Shown here: positions 35,659-46,735 of the stretch, one piece after another
How positions within the stretch are numbered: position 1 is the stretch's first letter
Layout of the letters: each line of letters starts with the position of its first letter
DNA from: an uncultured Chlorobiaceae bacterium
GTDB taxonomy: Bacteria; Bacteroidota; Chlorobiia; Chlorobiales; Chlorobiaceae
NCBI GenBank assembly: GCA_903928225.1
Contig: CAIYPU010000049.1
Coordinates: 1 to 56,082, forward strand
Direction of reading: 5' to 3'
DNA: 56,082 bases
The notes under the pieces: model-generated
Told to the model about the DNA's origin: nothing
What the model saw: only the letters and a program-made list of their open reading frames with translations
Database searches by the model: none
Translations under genes and position numbers: made by a program

Positions 35659-35740
35659 TCCCGATGAATCGGGATTGAAATCCTCATCCCGACACGTCGG
35701 GACTCCGGTTTCGGAGTTTATCCCGATATTGTCGGGGATC
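35659..35740. repeat. cluster of four short hairpins built on TCCCGAC/TCCCGAT
   Basis: TCCCGAT-GA-ATCGGGA (35659-35674), TCCCGAC-AC-GTCGGGA (35687-35702), ACTCCG-TTTC-like CGGAGT (35702-35717) and an imperfect TCCCGA/TCGGGG (35721-35737) lie in a row within 190 bases of non-coding DNA. A similar CCCGATG/CATCGGG hairpin occurs at 49621-49639. This looks like a REP-type palindromic repeat, or a run of stem-loops between the HTH gene and the convergent bshC. Confidence 0.65.
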
Positions 35741-35788
35741 CGACCGTCCTGCACTCGTGCTTCTCACTGTACAATACACAGAGGCACC

Positions 35789-37480
35789 CTACAGTTCAAC
35801 GATAATATGCTCTTCGGACGAGTGTCCGGAAAGTATGTTTTTCAGCGTCCCCATCAGTTCCATGCCGTATCTGTTCAGGAAGTAAAAGATGTTGACAAGC
35901 CTTTCCTGCGGCATACCTTCCGGGAAGAGAGCCATTTCCGCTTTCTGGATCTGCTCGAGCAGATCTTCATGTTTTCGCCGGCTCGCTTTCCAGGCTTTCT
36001 GCTCGATCACTTCCACGATTTTCTCCCCCTGTACGGCGGATGCTGCAAGAAAAGGCTCGAGCGTCGGATCGAGTTTTGCGATCGACGGACCGAGAGCTTC
36101 CAGGGCCGCTCTTATCTTTTTCCTTGTTTCCCCGAAAAGGGCTTCGAGCTCGGGGTTTTCGGAAATGCCCACCGCATTTTTCTTGAGTTGCTGAAGATCC
36201 TGGAAAACCGCGTGATAAATCTGCTTGCGTGAAAAACCGGGTTTTCCCGAAACTTTCAGAAGCTTGTCCATAATCCTGCTTATTTTCGGTTCGACAAGCG
36301 TGAAACTTCCCCTCGGGACAATGAACGGCATCGAAATGCCGAAATGCTCGTAATTTTTCCGGTACTGCGCCATATAGCTTATTTCCCCCGGACCCGCTAT
36401 GCAGGCGAATGTCGGAAGGACATGGTCCTGCACGATCGGCCGGAGTATGACGTTGGGGCTGAACCTTTCGGGGTGGTCCTGGCAGAGTTCGAGCATCTGG
36501 TGTTTTGAATACCGCTGTTTTTCCGGTACGATCGTGAAAACATCATCGGACGGATGCTCTATTTTCTGGCGCTGCCCGAGATGATTGATGTAGAACAGGT
36601 TCACCGTTCTCGGTTTCGCCTGGGCGGTGTACCCCAGGGTTTCCATTCGGGAGCTCTGTTCGACGATGTTGTAGGAGGATGCCGGGGATGTCTCGATTTC
36701 CTTCATGAATATTTCCGACGCGAGCTGCTTGAACTCCGGGTCCAGGCTCGAAAGCAGAATGAGCGGCTGGTCGCTGAACAGCTCCATCATGGTGTGAGCG
36801 AAACCGGATTCGAAGGTGCCGCCCATCTGGTAACTGCCGGTCAGGATTTCGGCGACTTTCTGCTTGTGGTCCGTTTCGGGCAGAGTAGCAAGGAATTCCT
36901 GGAGGGTCTTTTCGATTTCCATACCGAAAATGGTAGAGGCAACCATCTGGTCCTGGTTGCGGCGATCGGTTTCGGGCCTGAAATGAACAACCCTGTTTTC
37001 GGAAAAAATCGCGGTATGCGCTGATTCCTCGAAATCGTGGTCTTCACCATCAAGCCAGAAAATTGGAACGAAATCATATTCGGGGAACATCTCTTTCTGC
37101 CGTTCCGCGAAGATTATAGCGCTGAGCGCCTTGTAGACGGTATAGAGCGGGCCGGTGAAAAGGCCGAGCTGCTGGCCGGTGACCACAGCCATGCATTGGG
37201 GCGAACGGAGCTTTTCGATCTCCCTGAGATGGAGTTCTTTGCAGCCGAAACGAGTATTCTGCCTGGTGAGAATGTTTACGAGGGTTTCCCTCCGGAACAT
37301 TCTCGACCCCAGCAGGCCGAGTTGCCGGTAATAATCAGCTTCGCGCTGGCTGTCGAGGTGGAAGCACTCCGATATCAGTTCGGTGCGTTCATGGCCTTCG
37401 CCCGTGTAGTCGCGGAAAAGCTTCGAAAAGCCTTTGCGGGGGGTCAGAATATTTCTGTATTCGAGAAGAAAGGTGTTCAC
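35789..37480 (-). CDS. bshC: bacillithiol biosynthesis cysteine-adding enzyme BshC
   Basis: A 563-residue protein of the BshC family, which joins cysteine to glucosaminyl-malate in the last step of bacillithiol synthesis. Signature parts are [23 protein letters not shown] near 98-120 and [14 protein letters not shown] near 138-151, then a Rossmann-like core and a long C-terminal coiled coil. Green sulfur bacteria are reported to make N-methyl-bacillithiol, so the gene fits the host. The start is GTG, 3 bases after the end of surE, so surE-bshC is probably one operon. Confidence 0.9.
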   Translation of the reverse strand: MNTFLLEYRNILTPRKGFSKLFRDYTGEGHERTELISECFHLDSQREADYYRQLGLLGSRMFRRETLVNILTRQNTRFGCKELHLREIEKLRSPQCMAVVTGQQLGLFTGPLYTVYKALSAIIFAERQKEMFPEYDFVPIFWLDGEDHDFEESAHTAIFSENRVVHFRPETDRRNQDQMVASTIFGMEIEKTLQEFLATLPETDHKQKVAEILTGSYQMGGTFESGFAHTMMELFSDQPLILLSSLDPEFKQLASEIFMKEIETSPASSYNIVEQSSRMETLGYTAQAKPRTVNLFYINHLGQRQKIEHPSDDVFTIVPEKQRYSKHQMLELCQDHPERFSPNVILRPIVQDHVLPTFACIAGPGEISYMAQYRKNYEHFGISMPFIVPRGSFTLVEPKISRIMDKLLKVSGKPGFSRKQIYHAVFQDLQQLKKNAVGISENPELEALFGETRKKIRAALEALGPSIAKLDPTLEPFLAASAVQGEKIVEVIEQKAWKASRRKHEDLLEQIQKAEMALFPEGMPQERLVNIFYFLNRYGMELMGTLKNILSGHSSEEHIIVEL

Positions 37481-37483
37481 GGG

Positions 37484-38260
37484 TTATTTCTGCAGGTTCC
37501 AGCGTTTCAGGGTGCCGATGAATCCATGGTTCGTAAGGTCGCAGGAAAGCGGCGTGACGGAAACGAATTTGTCCCTGACGGCGAACTCGTCCCTCCGGAT
37601 ATCGTGGTCGAGCAGGGTCAGCGTGCCGTTCAGCCAGTAATAGGGGTTGCCGTACATATCGTTCCGCTCGATGGCGCTTTCGGCCCAGCGGGAGCGTCCC
37701 TGTTCGGTCACGACGATTCCCGCGATCTGTGATTCCGGGACGTTCGGGATATTGACCGAAAGCACCGTATCGGCAGGAAGCCCTTCGATCAGCACTTTTT
37801 TGACAAGTCTTCGGGCGAATTTTCCTGCAAACGTGAAATCGGCATGCTCGTAGGTCGCCAGGGAGAACGCAAGAGAAGTGATCCCCTGGAGAGCCCCTTC
37901 GAGGGCGGCCGCGACTGTGCCGGAATAGAGGACGTTGGTTGCGGTGTTGCTGCCATAATTGATGCCGGAGACGATGAGGTCGGGTTTTGACGGCAGGATG
38001 TGGCTCAGCGCCACCTTGATGCAATCAACCGGTGTTCCGGATACCGTATAGCCGAAAAACCTGTTGTTCCTGGAATATTTTCGTATCCTCAGCGGGACGC
38101 CGAGCGTCATGGCGTGGCTCATTCCGCTGTGGGGCTCGGCCGGAGCGACGACGGTCACCCTGCCGATTTTTTTCATCGATGCCGCAAGGACATGAAGGCC
38201 TTCGCCCTCGATGCCATCATCGTTGCAGACGAGGATATGCGGTTTATCCGGATTGTTCAC
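37484..38260 (-). CDS. surE: 5'/3'-nucleotidase SurE
   Basis: About 258 residues. SurE removes phosphate from nucleoside monophosphates and short polyphosphates. The metal site NDDG (Asn13, Asp14, Asp15) follows [12 protein letters not shown], then SGMSHAMT, and [27 protein letters not shown], all diagnostic. I place the start at GTG 38260. The frame stays open upstream to an ATG at 38386, but the extra 42 residues look non-coding. A nearby ATG (38274) is in another frame that stops at once. No clear ribosome site is seen, so the start is the weak point. Confidence 0.9.
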   Translation of the reverse strand: MNNPDKPHILVCNDDGIEGEGLHVLAASMKKIGRVTVVAPAEPHSGMSHAMTLGVPLRIRKYSRNNRFFGYTVSGTPVDCIKVALSHILPSKPDLIVSGINYGSNTATNVLYSGTVAAALEGALQGITSLAFSLATYEHADFTFAGKFARRLVKKVLIEGLPADTVLSVNIPNVPESQIAGIVVTEQGRSRWAESAIERNDMYGNPYYWLNGTLTLLDHDIRRDEFAVRDKFVSVTPLSCDLTNHGFIGTLKRWNLQK

Positions 38261-38510
38261 ACGGTAAGGTTCATGTTGTCGCTGCTGATTGCCGGTCCCG
38301 GAGGACGGTGTTAAAATAAAAAAAGTTGTGCTTAAAAGTCGGGTTGGCGATGAAATAACCTTCCGCAGGGGGGAAGCAACGGTCATGTCCTTTCCCTGGG
38401 AGCCGGGCAGTGACGGCTTTGCTCCTCCATCCGTTCAGTTGCCTTTGAGATCTCGACCTCAGTTTATATCTTGAGCATTCAAGAATAACCTTTTAGTCCC
38501 TATAGTTGAA

Positions 38511-39350
38511 ATGGCCTGGTTCAAACGGGTAAAACCTTCCATACGCACCACCGACAAACGCGAAATGCCGGAAGGGTTGTGGTCGAAATGCGACGAATGC
38601 GGTGCAATGCTTCACAGGAAGCAGCTTGAAGATTTCTCCTATACGTGCATGCACTGCGGCCACCATTTCAGGATTTCCCCTTACCGATATTTTTCCCTGC
38701 TGTTCGACGATCAGCAATATTCAGAGTTCGATGACAACCTCAGGGCAGCGGACCCGCTCTCGTTCACCGATACGAAAAAATACCCGGACAGGGTTCACGA
38801 TATCATCGAGAAAAGCGGGAAAACCGAAGCCTGCCGGAACGCTTTCGGCGATTGTGGCGGTAATCCGCTCGTAATTTCCGCCATGGATTTCGGGTTTATC
38901 GGTGGGTCGATGGGTTCTGTCGTCGGTGAAAAAGTGGCAAGGGCGGTCAACAAATCGCTCGAGCTGAACGCTCCGCTGCTGATCATATCCCAGACCGGCG
39001 GCGCACGCATGATGGAAGGCGCCTTCAGTCTCATGCAGATGGCCAAGACATCCGCCCGGCTGACCCTTCTTGCCGAACGCAGACTGCCGTTCATCTCCCT
39101 GCTTACCGATCCTACCATGGGCGGCATCAGCGCATCCTTCGCCATGCTCGGCGATATCAACATCAGCGAGCCCAGGGCGCTCATCGGCTTTGCCGGCCCG
39201 AGGGTGATCAGGGATACCATCAAAAGGGACCTTCCGGAAGGGTTTCAGCGTGCCGAATTTCTGCTCGAACACGGTTTTATCGACTGCATCGTCGATCGCA
39301 AGGACCTGAAAGAGCGCCTTGCCGGTATACTGGGGATGCTCAGGGCCTGA
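38511..39350 (+). CDS. accD: acetyl-CoA carboxylase carboxyltransferase subunit beta
   Basis: A 279-residue AccD. It has the N-terminal zinc ribbon Cys27-x2-Cys30 ... Cys46-x2-Cys49, then the crotonase-like carboxyltransferase domain with [22 protein letters not shown] and [16 protein letters not shown], the acyl-CoA binding blocks. It works with AccA to make malonyl-CoA for fatty acid synthesis. accA is not in this window. It ends 11 bases before convergent thyX. Confidence 0.96.
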   Translation: MAWFKRVKPSIRTTDKREMPEGLWSKCDECGAMLHRKQLEDFSYTCMHCGHHFRISPYRYFSLLFDDQQYSEFDDNLRAADPLSFTDTKKYPDRVHDIIEKSGKTEACRNAFGDCGGNPLVISAMDFGFIGGSMGSVVGEKVARAVNKSLELNAPLLIISQTGGARMMEGAFSLMQMAKTSARLTLLAERRLPFISLLTDPTMGGISASFAMLGDINISEPRALIGFAGPRVIRDTIKRDLPEGFQRAEFLLEHGFIDCIVDRKDLKERLAGILGMLRA

Positions 39351-39361
39351 AGTCCTTTGTC

Positions 39362-40012
39362 CTATTGCCAGCCGAGCGCTGCGGCGGTGACCGGAAACTG
39401 TTCCCTGAAGATTTCCCGGATGCCGAGCGCGATATCCCGGTGCTCCTTCTGGGTGCTTTTGTCGGTCCTCACCTCGAGATAGTGTATCCAGCTTCTCACC
39501 GAACCTTTCATGTAAAGCCTGGTGCGCGTTCCGAGCGGAAGCAGCACTCTTGCGCACTCTTTGGCGATCCCTTTTTCGAGCGCGGTGTTGTATCGCTCGA
39601 GCGACAGCGCGGCTATTTCCTCCTGGGCCTCATCGAACCAGGTTTTCGTGGATTCTTCCAGATTGTCGAGTGAATTCTGCCTGTTTTTGCTGTCCTGCCC
39701 CCTTGGCTCGTAATGCTCTATTTCCTGGGCTTTCGCGTAGCGCTGCGAAAATTCCTGGAACTGGAAGCTCCGGTGGCGGAGGATCTGGGGCGAGATTGCC
39801 CTTGACGTGACGATCTCGACGGTCATGTCGGCCATCTCGAAAACGCTCCAGTGCTTGTTGGTGATGCAGTATGCGAGCAGTTTCCCGTAGTCGGGAGTTT
39901 CCTGGTGCGGACTCGACACCCTCGCGCAGTATGCCATGAGTCCTTCGGGCGAGAGCGGCTTGTTTTCGACCTGAATGAGCGGGGCGGTGACCGAAATGAG
40001 GCGAACCTGCAT
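39362..40012 (-). CDS. thyX: flavin-dependent thymidylate synthase
   Basis: A 216-residue ThyX that makes dTMP using FAD and NADPH, not the DHFR-coupled ThyA route. The ThyX motif RHR-x7-S is present as [14 protein letters not shown] (residues 79-92), and the C-terminal [25 protein letters not shown] is typical. It is convergent with accD and divergent from clpP. Confidence 0.95.
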   Translation of the reverse strand: MQVRLISVTAPLIQVENKPLSPEGLMAYCARVSSPHQETPDYGKLLAYCITNKHWSVFEMADMTVEIVTSRAISPQILRHRSFQFQEFSQRYAKAQEIEHYEPRGQDSKNRQNSLDNLEESTKTWFDEAQEEIAALSLERYNTALEKGIAKECARVLLPLGTRTRLYMKGSVRSWIHYLEVRTDKSTQKEHRDIALGIREIFREQFPVTAAALGWQ

Positions 40013-40260
40013 GATATGGGATGTTTGGTTGCAAAGGATTCAAATATAGCGAATGATGCTGTTTTTTCTTGCCCGCGTTCCGGGAGGCTGTCCATGGTTT
40101 TTTCGTTAAATGAAACCGTTATTATTGATTTGTTGTTATGACTCTGTATTTTTAAAGTTTTCCAGGCAGCGGGCTCTCATTTCGACCGGCAGGCTGAAAT
40201 GCACTGCATGCCGGGAGACACGGGATGCTTCGGTTTATAAATCAAAACGACACAGATACC

Positions 40261-40938
40261 ATGGCAAACATCAATTTCGGTTTCGAACACCATGCGAAAA
40301 AAATGTACTCCGGTGCGATAGATCAGGCAATCAACAGTCAGCTTGTTCCTATGGTCATTGAAACCTCGGGCAGGGGTGAGCGCGCCTTCGATATCTTTTC
40401 GCGGCTGCTTCGCGAGCGGATCATCTTCCTGGGCAGCGGCATCGACGAACACGTCGCGGGGCTCATCATGGCCCAGCTCATCTTTCTCGAGTCGGAAGAC
40501 CCCGACCGTGATATCTACATCTATATCAACTCTCCCGGCGGAAGCGTTTCGGCGGGCCTCGGCATCTACGACACCATGCAGTACATCCGTCCGGACGTTT
40601 CGACCGTCTGCGTCGGCATGGCTGCCAGCATGGGGGCCTTCCTGCTCGCCAGCGGCACGAAAGGCAAGCGTGCGTCGCTTCCCCATTCCCGAATCATGAT
40701 CCACCAGCCGTCCGGCGGAGTCCAGGGGCAGGAGACCGATATCGTCATCCAGGCCAGGGAGATCGAAAAAATCCGCGTCCTGCTCGAGGAACTGCTGGCA
40801 GGCCATACCGGGAAAACGGTGCAGCAGGTGAGGGAAGATTCTGAACGCGACCGCTGGATGAATGCGACGGAAGCGCTCGAATACGGCATTATCGACCAGG
40901 TGTTCCAGAAACGCCCGATACCTGAAAAGAAGGATTGA
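40261..40938 (+). CDS. clpP: ATP-dependent Clp protease proteolytic subunit
   Basis: A 225-residue serine peptidase that forms the proteolytic barrel used with ClpX or ClpA/C. The catalytic triad is Ser123 ([14 protein letters not shown]), His148 ([10 protein letters not shown]) and Asp197 ([11 protein letters not shown]). I chose ATG 40261 ([11 protein letters not shown]) because an upstream in-frame ATG at 40225 would add 12 unusual residues. A longer than usual N-terminal segment before the mature [10 protein letters not shown] block may be a propeptide. valS follows after 54 bases. Confidence 0.95.
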   Translation: MANINFGFEHHAKKMYSGAIDQAINSQLVPMVIETSGRGERAFDIFSRLLRERIIFLGSGIDEHVAGLIMAQLIFLESEDPDRDIYIYINSPGGSVSAGLGIYDTMQYIRPDVSTVCVGMAASMGAFLLASGTKGKRASLPHSRIMIHQPSGGVQGQETDIVIQAREIEKIRVLLEELLAGHTGKTVQQVREDSERDRWMNATEALEYGIIDQVFQKRPIPEKKD

Positions 40939-40992
40939 GCCTCAGCCTTCATTATTTCTATAAGAACCTGCTGTAACCGATTTCAACCAAAC

Positions 40993-43707
40993 ATGAGCGA
41001 CCAGCCGACTGCATTCAATCTGGACAAGACATACAACCATCAGGACGTCGAAGAGCGGTGGAGGAGTTCCCACTGGGAAGCGCTCGGCATTTTCCATGCC
41101 GAGAGTTCCCGTGTAGCCACGGAGGGCAAAACTCCTTATACCGTGCTCATGCCGCCGCCGAATGTCACCGGCAGCCTTACGCTCGGCCATGTCCTCAACC
41201 ATACGCTGCAGGATATCTTCATCCGTTACAACCGCATGCAGGGGCACGAAGCCCTCTGGCTTCCCGGGACCGACCATGCGGGTATCGCCACGCAGACCGT
41301 CGTCGAGCGCAAACTGAAGAAGGAGGGCCTGACCCGGCATGATCTTGGCCGCAAGGATTTCCTCGATCATGTCTGGCTGTGGAGAGAGGAATATGGCGGC
41401 CTCATTCTCAAGCAGCTCCGGCGGCTGGGGATCTCCTGCGACTGGAGACGCAACCTTTTCACCATGGATGAAAGCGCCTCGAAAGCGGTCATCCACGCCT
41501 TCATCACCCTCTACCGCGACGGGCTCATCTACCGCGGGGCGCGCATCATCAACTGGTGTCCCGTTTCCCAGACCGCGCTCTCCGACGAAGAGGTCATCAT
41601 GAAGACCCGCAAGGACAAGCTGTACTACCTGCAGTACGCCCTTGCCAACCATCCCGGCCGGTTCATCACGATCGCCACGGTGCGCCCGGAAACCATCCTG
41701 GCCGACGTCGCTATTGCCGTCAACCCCAGCGATCCGCGCTTCAGCGACCTTGTCGGCGAACTTGCCGTGGTCCCGGTCGCAGGGAGGCATATCCCGGTGA
41801 TCGCCGACGACTATGTCGATATCGAGTTCGGCACCGGCGCACTGAAAATCACCCCGGCCCATGACGCCAACGACTATGAGGTCGCAATGCGCCATAACCT
41901 GCCCATTATCTCCGTTATCGGAAAAGACGGACGGATGACCGATTCCTACGGTTACGGAGGCATGGACCGTTTCGAGGCACGTGAACAGATCATGAAGGAC
42001 CTCGAAGAGCTCGGCCACGTGGTGATGGTCGAGGAATACGAGCATAATGTCGGGTACTCTGAACGCGCCGACGTGGTTATCGAGCCCTACCTTTCCGAGC
42101 AGTGGTTCGTGAAAATGAAGCCCCTCGCCGAACGCGCCCTCCAGGTGGTGAACGACGGGGATGTACGCTTCCATCCGCCTCACTGGATCAATACCTACCG
42201 CCACTGGATGGAGAACATCCGGGACTGGTGCATTTCCCGCCAGCTCTGGTGGGGCCACCGGATTCCCGCCTGGTACGATCCCGACGGGAACGTCTGGGTC
42301 GCCTCGAACTACGAGGAAGCCTGCCACCTGGCCGGGACCGACAAGCTGGTCCAGGACGAGGACGTGCTCGACACCTGGTTTTCCTCATGGCTCTGGCCGC
42401 TCACGACGCTTCGATGGACCGGCGCCCAGAAAGACAACGAGGACCTGAGTACCTTCTATCCGACCGATACCCTGGTCACCGGTCCGGACATCATTTTCTT
42501 CTGGGTTGCCAGGATGATCATGGCCGGCCTCTATTTCAGGGGAGAAGTCCCTTTCCGTAACGTCTATTTCACCAGCATCATCCGGGACATGAAGGGGCGG
42601 AAGCTTTCGAAGTCCCTCGGCAACTCACCGGACCCTCTGAAAGTGATCGATACTTACGGTACCGATGCCCTCCGTTTCACTATCATCTACATTGCTCCTC
42701 TGGGCCAGGATGTGCTGTTCGGAGAAGAGAAGTGCGAGCTCGGGCGCAATTTCGCGACGAAAATCTGGAACGCCTCACGCTTCGTGTTCATGCTGCGCGA
42801 GAAGCATTTCATTTCTCCCGATGATTTCGAGACATTCTACAGTGGCTTTTCGCCGTCCGCAGAGGCATGCTCCTTCTCTGAAGCGTGGGTTGTCACGGCA
42901 AGGTTCCATGCCATGCTCGAAAGGTACCACACTTCTTTCGAACAGTTCAGGATCAATGATATCGTAAAAAACCTGTACGATTTTTTCTGGGGAGAGTACT
43001 GCGACTGGTACCTCGAAGCCCTGAAAGCGAAGGATTCCGAAGGTATGGCTCCGGAGCAGGCGAGGCTTGCCGTCGGCCTTGCCGTTTTCATGCTCGAAGG
43101 GTTCCTCAAGGTCCTGCACCCGGTGATGCCGTTCATCACCGACGAGATATGGCACTTCATCCTGAGGCGTCCGGATTCCGAGAGCATCGCCCTTTCGGCA
43201 ATGCCTCGGGCTGACGCTGCATGGGCCGGGGCTGATATCCCGCTCAGGATGCTGCCGAGACTGGTCATTTCCGAGGTGAGGAGCGTACGCTCCCTTTTCG
43301 CCGTTCCTGCCGGAAAGAAAGCTTCGCTGCAGATCAGGCCGTCAGGTGCTGCAGCGCTCGATGAACTCGATGCCAACGCCGCCGTCATATCAGCCCTGAC
43401 CAGCTGCAGCGTGGAGTTCCTGCGGGACGAACCGAGGCCATCGCACGCCGCCGGATCCGTTATCGAAGGAAATGAACTTTTCCTGCAGCTCGAGGGTTTA
43501 ATATCCTTCGAAAAAGAGCGTGAAAGGCTTGGAAAGGAGATTGCCAACATCTCCTCGTATGCCGATGGTATCAGGAGGAAACTTTCCAACAAAGGGTTTG
43601 CAGACAACGCCCCGAAGGATGTGGTCGAAAAGGAACGGGAAAAGCTTCGTGAGGCTGAAGCGAACCTTGAAAAGCTCGGAAACAATCTTGCCGTGCTCGA
43701 TAATTGA
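40993..43707 (+). CDS. valS: valyl-tRNA synthetase
   Basis: A 904-residue class I synthetase. The HIGH equivalent is LGHV (64-67) after [10 protein letters not shown], and the KMSKS loop is KLSKS (537-541) in [12 protein letters not shown]. The editing domain lies between, with [19 protein letters not shown] and [12 protein letters not shown]. The C-terminus is a coiled coil (about 835-904) that contacts tRNA. It is slightly shorter than the E. coli protein. It sits between clpP and sigA. Confidence 0.97.
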   Translation: MSDQPTAFNLDKTYNHQDVEERWRSSHWEALGIFHAESSRVATEGKTPYTVLMPPPNVTGSLTLGHVLNHTLQDIFIRYNRMQGHEALWLPGTDHAGIATQTVVERKLKKEGLTRHDLGRKDFLDHVWLWREEYGGLILKQLRRLGISCDWRRNLFTMDESASKAVIHAFITLYRDGLIYRGARIINWCPVSQTALSDEEVIMKTRKDKLYYLQYALANHPGRFITIATVRPETILADVAIAVNPSDPRFSDLVGELAVVPVAGRHIPVIADDYVDIEFGTGALKITPAHDANDYEVAMRHNLPIISVIGKDGRMTDSYGYGGMDRFEAREQIMKDLEELGHVVMVEEYEHNVGYSERADVVIEPYLSEQWFVKMKPLAERALQVVNDGDVRFHPPHWINTYRHWMENIRDWCISRQLWWGHRIPAWYDPDGNVWVASNYEEACHLAGTDKLVQDEDVLDTWFSSWLWPLTTLRWTGAQKDNEDLSTFYPTDTLVTGPDIIFFWVARMIMAGLYFRGEVPFRNVYFTSIIRDMKGRKLSKSLGNSPDPLKVIDTYGTDALRFTIIYIAPLGQDVLFGEEKCELGRNFATKIWNASRFVFMLREKHFISPDDFETFYSGFSPSAEACSFSEAWVVTARFHAMLERYHTSFEQFRINDIVKNLYDFFWGEYCDWYLEALKAKDSEGMAPEQARLAVGLAVFMLEGFLKVLHPVMPFITDEIWHFILRRPDSESIALSAMPRADAAWAGADIPLRMLPRLVISEVRSVRSLFAVPAGKKASLQIRPSGAAALDELDANAAVISALTSCSVEFLRDEPRPSHAAGSVIEGNELFLQLEGLISFEKERERLGKEIANISSYADGIRRKLSNKGFADNAPKDVVEKEREKLREAEANLEKLGNNLAVLDN

Positions 43708-43872
43708 TATTCAGGCAAGAAGGGCTTGTTTCGGGCAGGCTTTTACGTGATGCGTTTGAAATCTGTTTTGGGAAAAAAAGGTATTAAATGATAAATTCCG
43801 ATTTTTCGGGTTTTACGATTATTCCGGCAGGAAGGAATTAAACGATGATGTTCGCAAGGAGACGCCAAATAT

Positions 43873-44772
43873 ATGAGACAGCTGAAAATAAGCAAGCAGA
43901 TAACCAACCGCGAGAGCCTCTCTCTCGACCGCTACCTGCAGGAGATAGGCAAATATGACCTGTTGACCGCTGAAGACGAGGTAAGGCTGACCAAAGCCAT
44001 CAAGGACGGTTTCGACATGCCTGTCGATACGCCGGAATACAAGCGTGCGAAGAGGGCTCTTGACAAGCTCATCAAGGGTAACCTGCGTTTCGTGGTATCG
44101 GTCGCCAAGCAGTACCAGAACCAGGGGCTCACGCTCGGCGATCTGATCAACGAGGGCAATCTCGGCCTTATCAAGGCGGCCAAGCGTTTCGATGAAACAC
44201 GAGGCTTCAAATTCATCTCCTATGCTGTCTGGTGGATCCGCCAGTCGATCTTGCAGGCACTTGCCGAACAGTCAAGGATCGTCCGTCTTCCCCTCAACCG
44301 CGTTGGTACGCTCAACAAGATCAGCAAGGCATACAGCCAGCTCGAACAGGAGTACGAACGCGACCCGAACACCCGTGAGCTTGCCACCCTGCTCGACATG
44401 GATTCCCAGGACGTGGCCGACACGCTTAAAATCGCAGGAAGGCATGTTTCTGTCGATGCGCCGTTCGCACAGGGCGACGACAACAGGCTGCTCGACGTAC
44501 TCCAGAACGACGGCCATCTTCCGGACCACGGTCTGAACCGCGATTCGCTCACCCTCGAGGTCGAGCGTTCGCTTTCCGTGCTTGCTCCGAGGGAAGCCGA
44601 TGTGATCAAATCCTATTTCGGGATAGGTATGGACAATCCGCTGACCCTCGAGGAGATCGGCGAAAAGTTCAAGCTTACCAGGGAACGCGTCAGGCAGATC
44701 AAGGAAAAAGCCATCAGGAGGCTTCGGCAGTCCGCTTACAGCAAGATCCTCAAGGAATATATCGGCAGCTGA
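43873..44772 (+). CDS. sigA: primary RNA polymerase sigma factor (RpoD/SigA type)
   Basis: A 299-residue sigma70-family factor without the large region 1.1 of Proteobacteria, as in Bacteroidetes/Chlorobi. Region 1.2 is [20 protein letters not shown]. Region 2 has [43 protein letters not shown]. Region 3 is [16 protein letters not shown]. Region 4 has the -35-reading HTH with [30 protein letters not shown]. It may be the housekeeping factor. It follows valS by 165 bases and ends just before a convergent gene. Confidence 0.93.
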   Translation: MRQLKISKQITNRESLSLDRYLQEIGKYDLLTAEDEVRLTKAIKDGFDMPVDTPEYKRAKRALDKLIKGNLRFVVSVAKQYQNQGLTLGDLINEGNLGLIKAAKRFDETRGFKFISYAVWWIRQSILQALAEQSRIVRLPLNRVGTLNKISKAYSQLEQEYERDPNTRELATLLDMDSQDVADTLKIAGRHVSVDAPFAQGDDNRLLDVLQNDGHLPDHGLNRDSLTLEVERSLSVLAPREADVIKSYFGIGMDNPLTLEEIGEKFKLTRERVRQIKEKAIRRLRQSAYSKILKEYIGS

Positions 44773-44778
44773 GCACGT

Positions 44779-45576
44779 TCATTTTCTTTTCAGTCTTACG
44801 ATATCCCCGGGTTGCAATCCGATGGAGCTTGCCGCATTTGCGTTCCTCAAACCTATTTCAACCGTGCCGCTGCTGCCCCGGTAGGCAAGCGGCGCGCCAT
44901 CCGGAACGCTGCCGTACGTCAGCGACAGGGGCATCGGGCCCATGTTGCCGCACTCCACTTCCCACCGCTCAGGCTCAGCGATTGTTCCGGTTTCAATCGA
45001 TGTGACCAGGTTGCCGAAATGATCGGCATAGATTACCATTCCTTCCCAGGATTTACCGTCCGCCGACAGACGGCAGACGGGCGGATCTTTTCTGATGCAC
45101 TCTTCCGCTTCGATGGTTCGGCCAATTTCGGCAACAGGAATTCCCGCTGCCAGACGGGCCGCCACCGGCGAAAAGAGATCCCTGCCATGAAACGTCGAAC
45201 TCGATGCCGGAAGCATGAAGCGTGATTCCGATATCTGGACGCAGCGGACGATCTCTTCATGCTGCAGTATCGGGGAAAGGAGCCCGTTGTCGGGCGAGAC
45301 GAAAATGTGCTTTGCCGTTTCTACCGCAATTGCCCTGCGTGAAGTCCCGACGCCGGGATCGATGACGGTGACGAAGATTGAACCGGCAGGGAAATAAGGG
45401 AGCGATTTGTTGAGCAGGAATGCTCCCTGGGCGATGTTCCGGGGTGAAACGGCATGGGTGAGATCGATGATCATGGTGGCCGGGGCTATGGAGCGGATGA
45501 CTCCCTTCATCTGCCCGACAAAGGTGTCTTCGAGGCCGAAATCGGTCATGAGGACGATGGTGCGCGTTTCCGTCAT
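44779..45576 (-). CDS. SAM hydroxide adenosyltransferase (DUF62 family)
   Basis: About 265 residues of the DUF62/fluorinase-like family, most of which hydrolyse S-adenosylmethionine to adenosine and methionine. Conserved parts are MTDFGLEDTFVGQMKG, VTVIDPGVGTSRR, FVSPDNGLLSP, FHGRDLFSPVAA and YADHFGNLVTSI. The catalytic Asp-Arg-His set is consistent with the hydrolase branch. I chose ATG 45576 because AAGGAG lies 8 bases upstream; a GTG at 45585 overlaps the end of the preceding gene but has the ribosome site touching it. The lptF/G-type gene is directly upstream, so the two are likely co-transcribed. Confidence 0.87.
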   Translation of the reverse strand: MTETRTIVLMTDFGLEDTFVGQMKGVIRSIAPATMIIDLTHAVSPRNIAQGAFLLNKSLPYFPAGSIFVTVIDPGVGTSRRAIAVETAKHIFVSPDNGLLSPILQHEEIVRCVQISESRFMLPASSSTFHGRDLFSPVAARLAAGIPVAEIGRTIEAEECIRKDPPVCRLSADGKSWEGMVIYADHFGNLVTSIETGTIAEPERWEVECGNMGPMPLSLTYGSVPDGAPLAYRGSSGTVEIGLRNANAASSIGLQPGDIVRLKRK

Positions 45577-45581
45577 TCCGT

Positions 45582-46661
45582 TCACTCCTTCGTTGTCCTG
45601 AAAATTCCGTAGCCTGCGGCAAGAAAGATGATGTCAGGCAGCCAGGCGGCCAGAACCGGGTTCAACGCTCCCTGGGACCCCGCAATGGCGATAACTTTCT
45701 GCAGGCCGAGGAACAGGAAGCCGATAAAGAGGGTTATTCCGATTTCCGATGCGAGTCCCCCTCGTTTTTTCTTCGATGAGATAGGCACACCGATGAATAT
45801 GATGATGAAAGAGGCGAGAGGCATGGAAAATCTGGTGTGGAATTTCACAATTGAATTTTCAAGTCCGGTAAAACCGGCTTGATGTTTTTCCCTCAGGTAG
45901 CGGGCATGTCTGAAAACATTCATGGCTTCAGGGTCAAGGCTGAGATCATCGAGGGAGCGGGGAGAAAACGAGAGCTTTACCGGTACCGAAGGTTCGTGCC
46001 TGAATATCTCGCCGCCGGTGCCGAATGTTCTTTTCGTGACGTTTTTCAGGATCCAGAGCCTGTTTTTTGCATCGTAAGTCATGGAATCGGCATCCATCCG
46101 GGAATGGAGGAACGAGTTGCTGAATGCTTCAATGGAGACTTGTTTCGGTACCGGATTGCCGGCTTCGAGGATGCCGATGGAGACGATACGGTTGCCTGGT
46201 TCGAGAATATGAATGTTGAGTTTTTCAGATGATAATCCTGATCTGGATGTGAAGCGCTCTTCAAAACTTTTTTTCATGCTGCTGGCAGCAGGGGATATCC
46301 AGCAGGCATTGAGGAGATTGAAGGTGACAATCAGTGCTCCGCCGGCGGAGAAAGGCACGAGGAACTGTTTCATGCTGACACCGGCTGACCGGATTGCCGG
46401 CAGTTCGCTCGAGAATGACATTCTGCCTGCGACAAGGATCGATGAAAGCAGTGCGCAGACCGGAGCGGTCACAATGAGGGTTGATGGAACGGTAAGAATA
46501 TAGTAGACCGCAATATCCTGAATGTTCATTTTCTTGTCCATGAACTCGTCGAGCTTGTCCATCATGGACAGGAGGATAAAGAGGAAAACGAATGCCAGTG
46601 AGGTGAACAGGAATGTTCTGATGAACTGGCTGAAAATGTAACGGTCGAGAATTTTCATCAC
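45582..46661 (-). CDS. LptF/LptG-family permease (YjgP/YjgQ)
   Basis: A 359-residue integral membrane protein of the YjgP/YjgQ family. It begins MKILDRYIFSQFIRTFLFTSLAFVFLF, the first of about three N-terminal helices. A periplasmic beta-jellyroll domain follows (about 130-265), then about three C-terminal helices with FIIIFIGVPISSKKKRGG. LptF and LptG form the inner-membrane complex that extracts lipopolysaccharide with LptB. Only one copy is here, so I cannot tell LptF from LptG. It fits with kdsB in showing a Kdo-LPS envelope. Confidence 0.9.
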   Translation of the reverse strand: MMKILDRYIFSQFIRTFLFTSLAFVFLFILLSMMDKLDEFMDKKMNIQDIAVYYILTVPSTLIVTAPVCALLSSILVAGRMSFSSELPAIRSAGVSMKQFLVPFSAGGALIVTFNLLNACWISPAASSMKKSFEERFTSRSGLSSEKLNIHILEPGNRIVSIGILEAGNPVPKQVSIEAFSNSFLHSRMDADSMTYDAKNRLWILKNVTKRTFGTGGEIFRHEPSVPVKLSFSPRSLDDLSLDPEAMNVFRHARYLREKHQAGFTGLENSIVKFHTRFSMPLASFIIIFIGVPISSKKKRGGLASEIGITLFIGFLFLGLQKVIAIAGSQGALNPVLAAWLPDIIFLAAGYGIFRTTKE

Positions 46662-46735
46662 ATATGCTCTCTGTCTTCCCCCGGCCGGTCCGGTCTGTTC
46701 TGCCCTGCCTGGCCGGGTTGTTGTACCCCCCCTTT

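Noticed and set aside
40942-42327. A 461-codon frame opposite valS
   Set aside because: Antisense to valS with conserved HIGH and editing motifs; no support.
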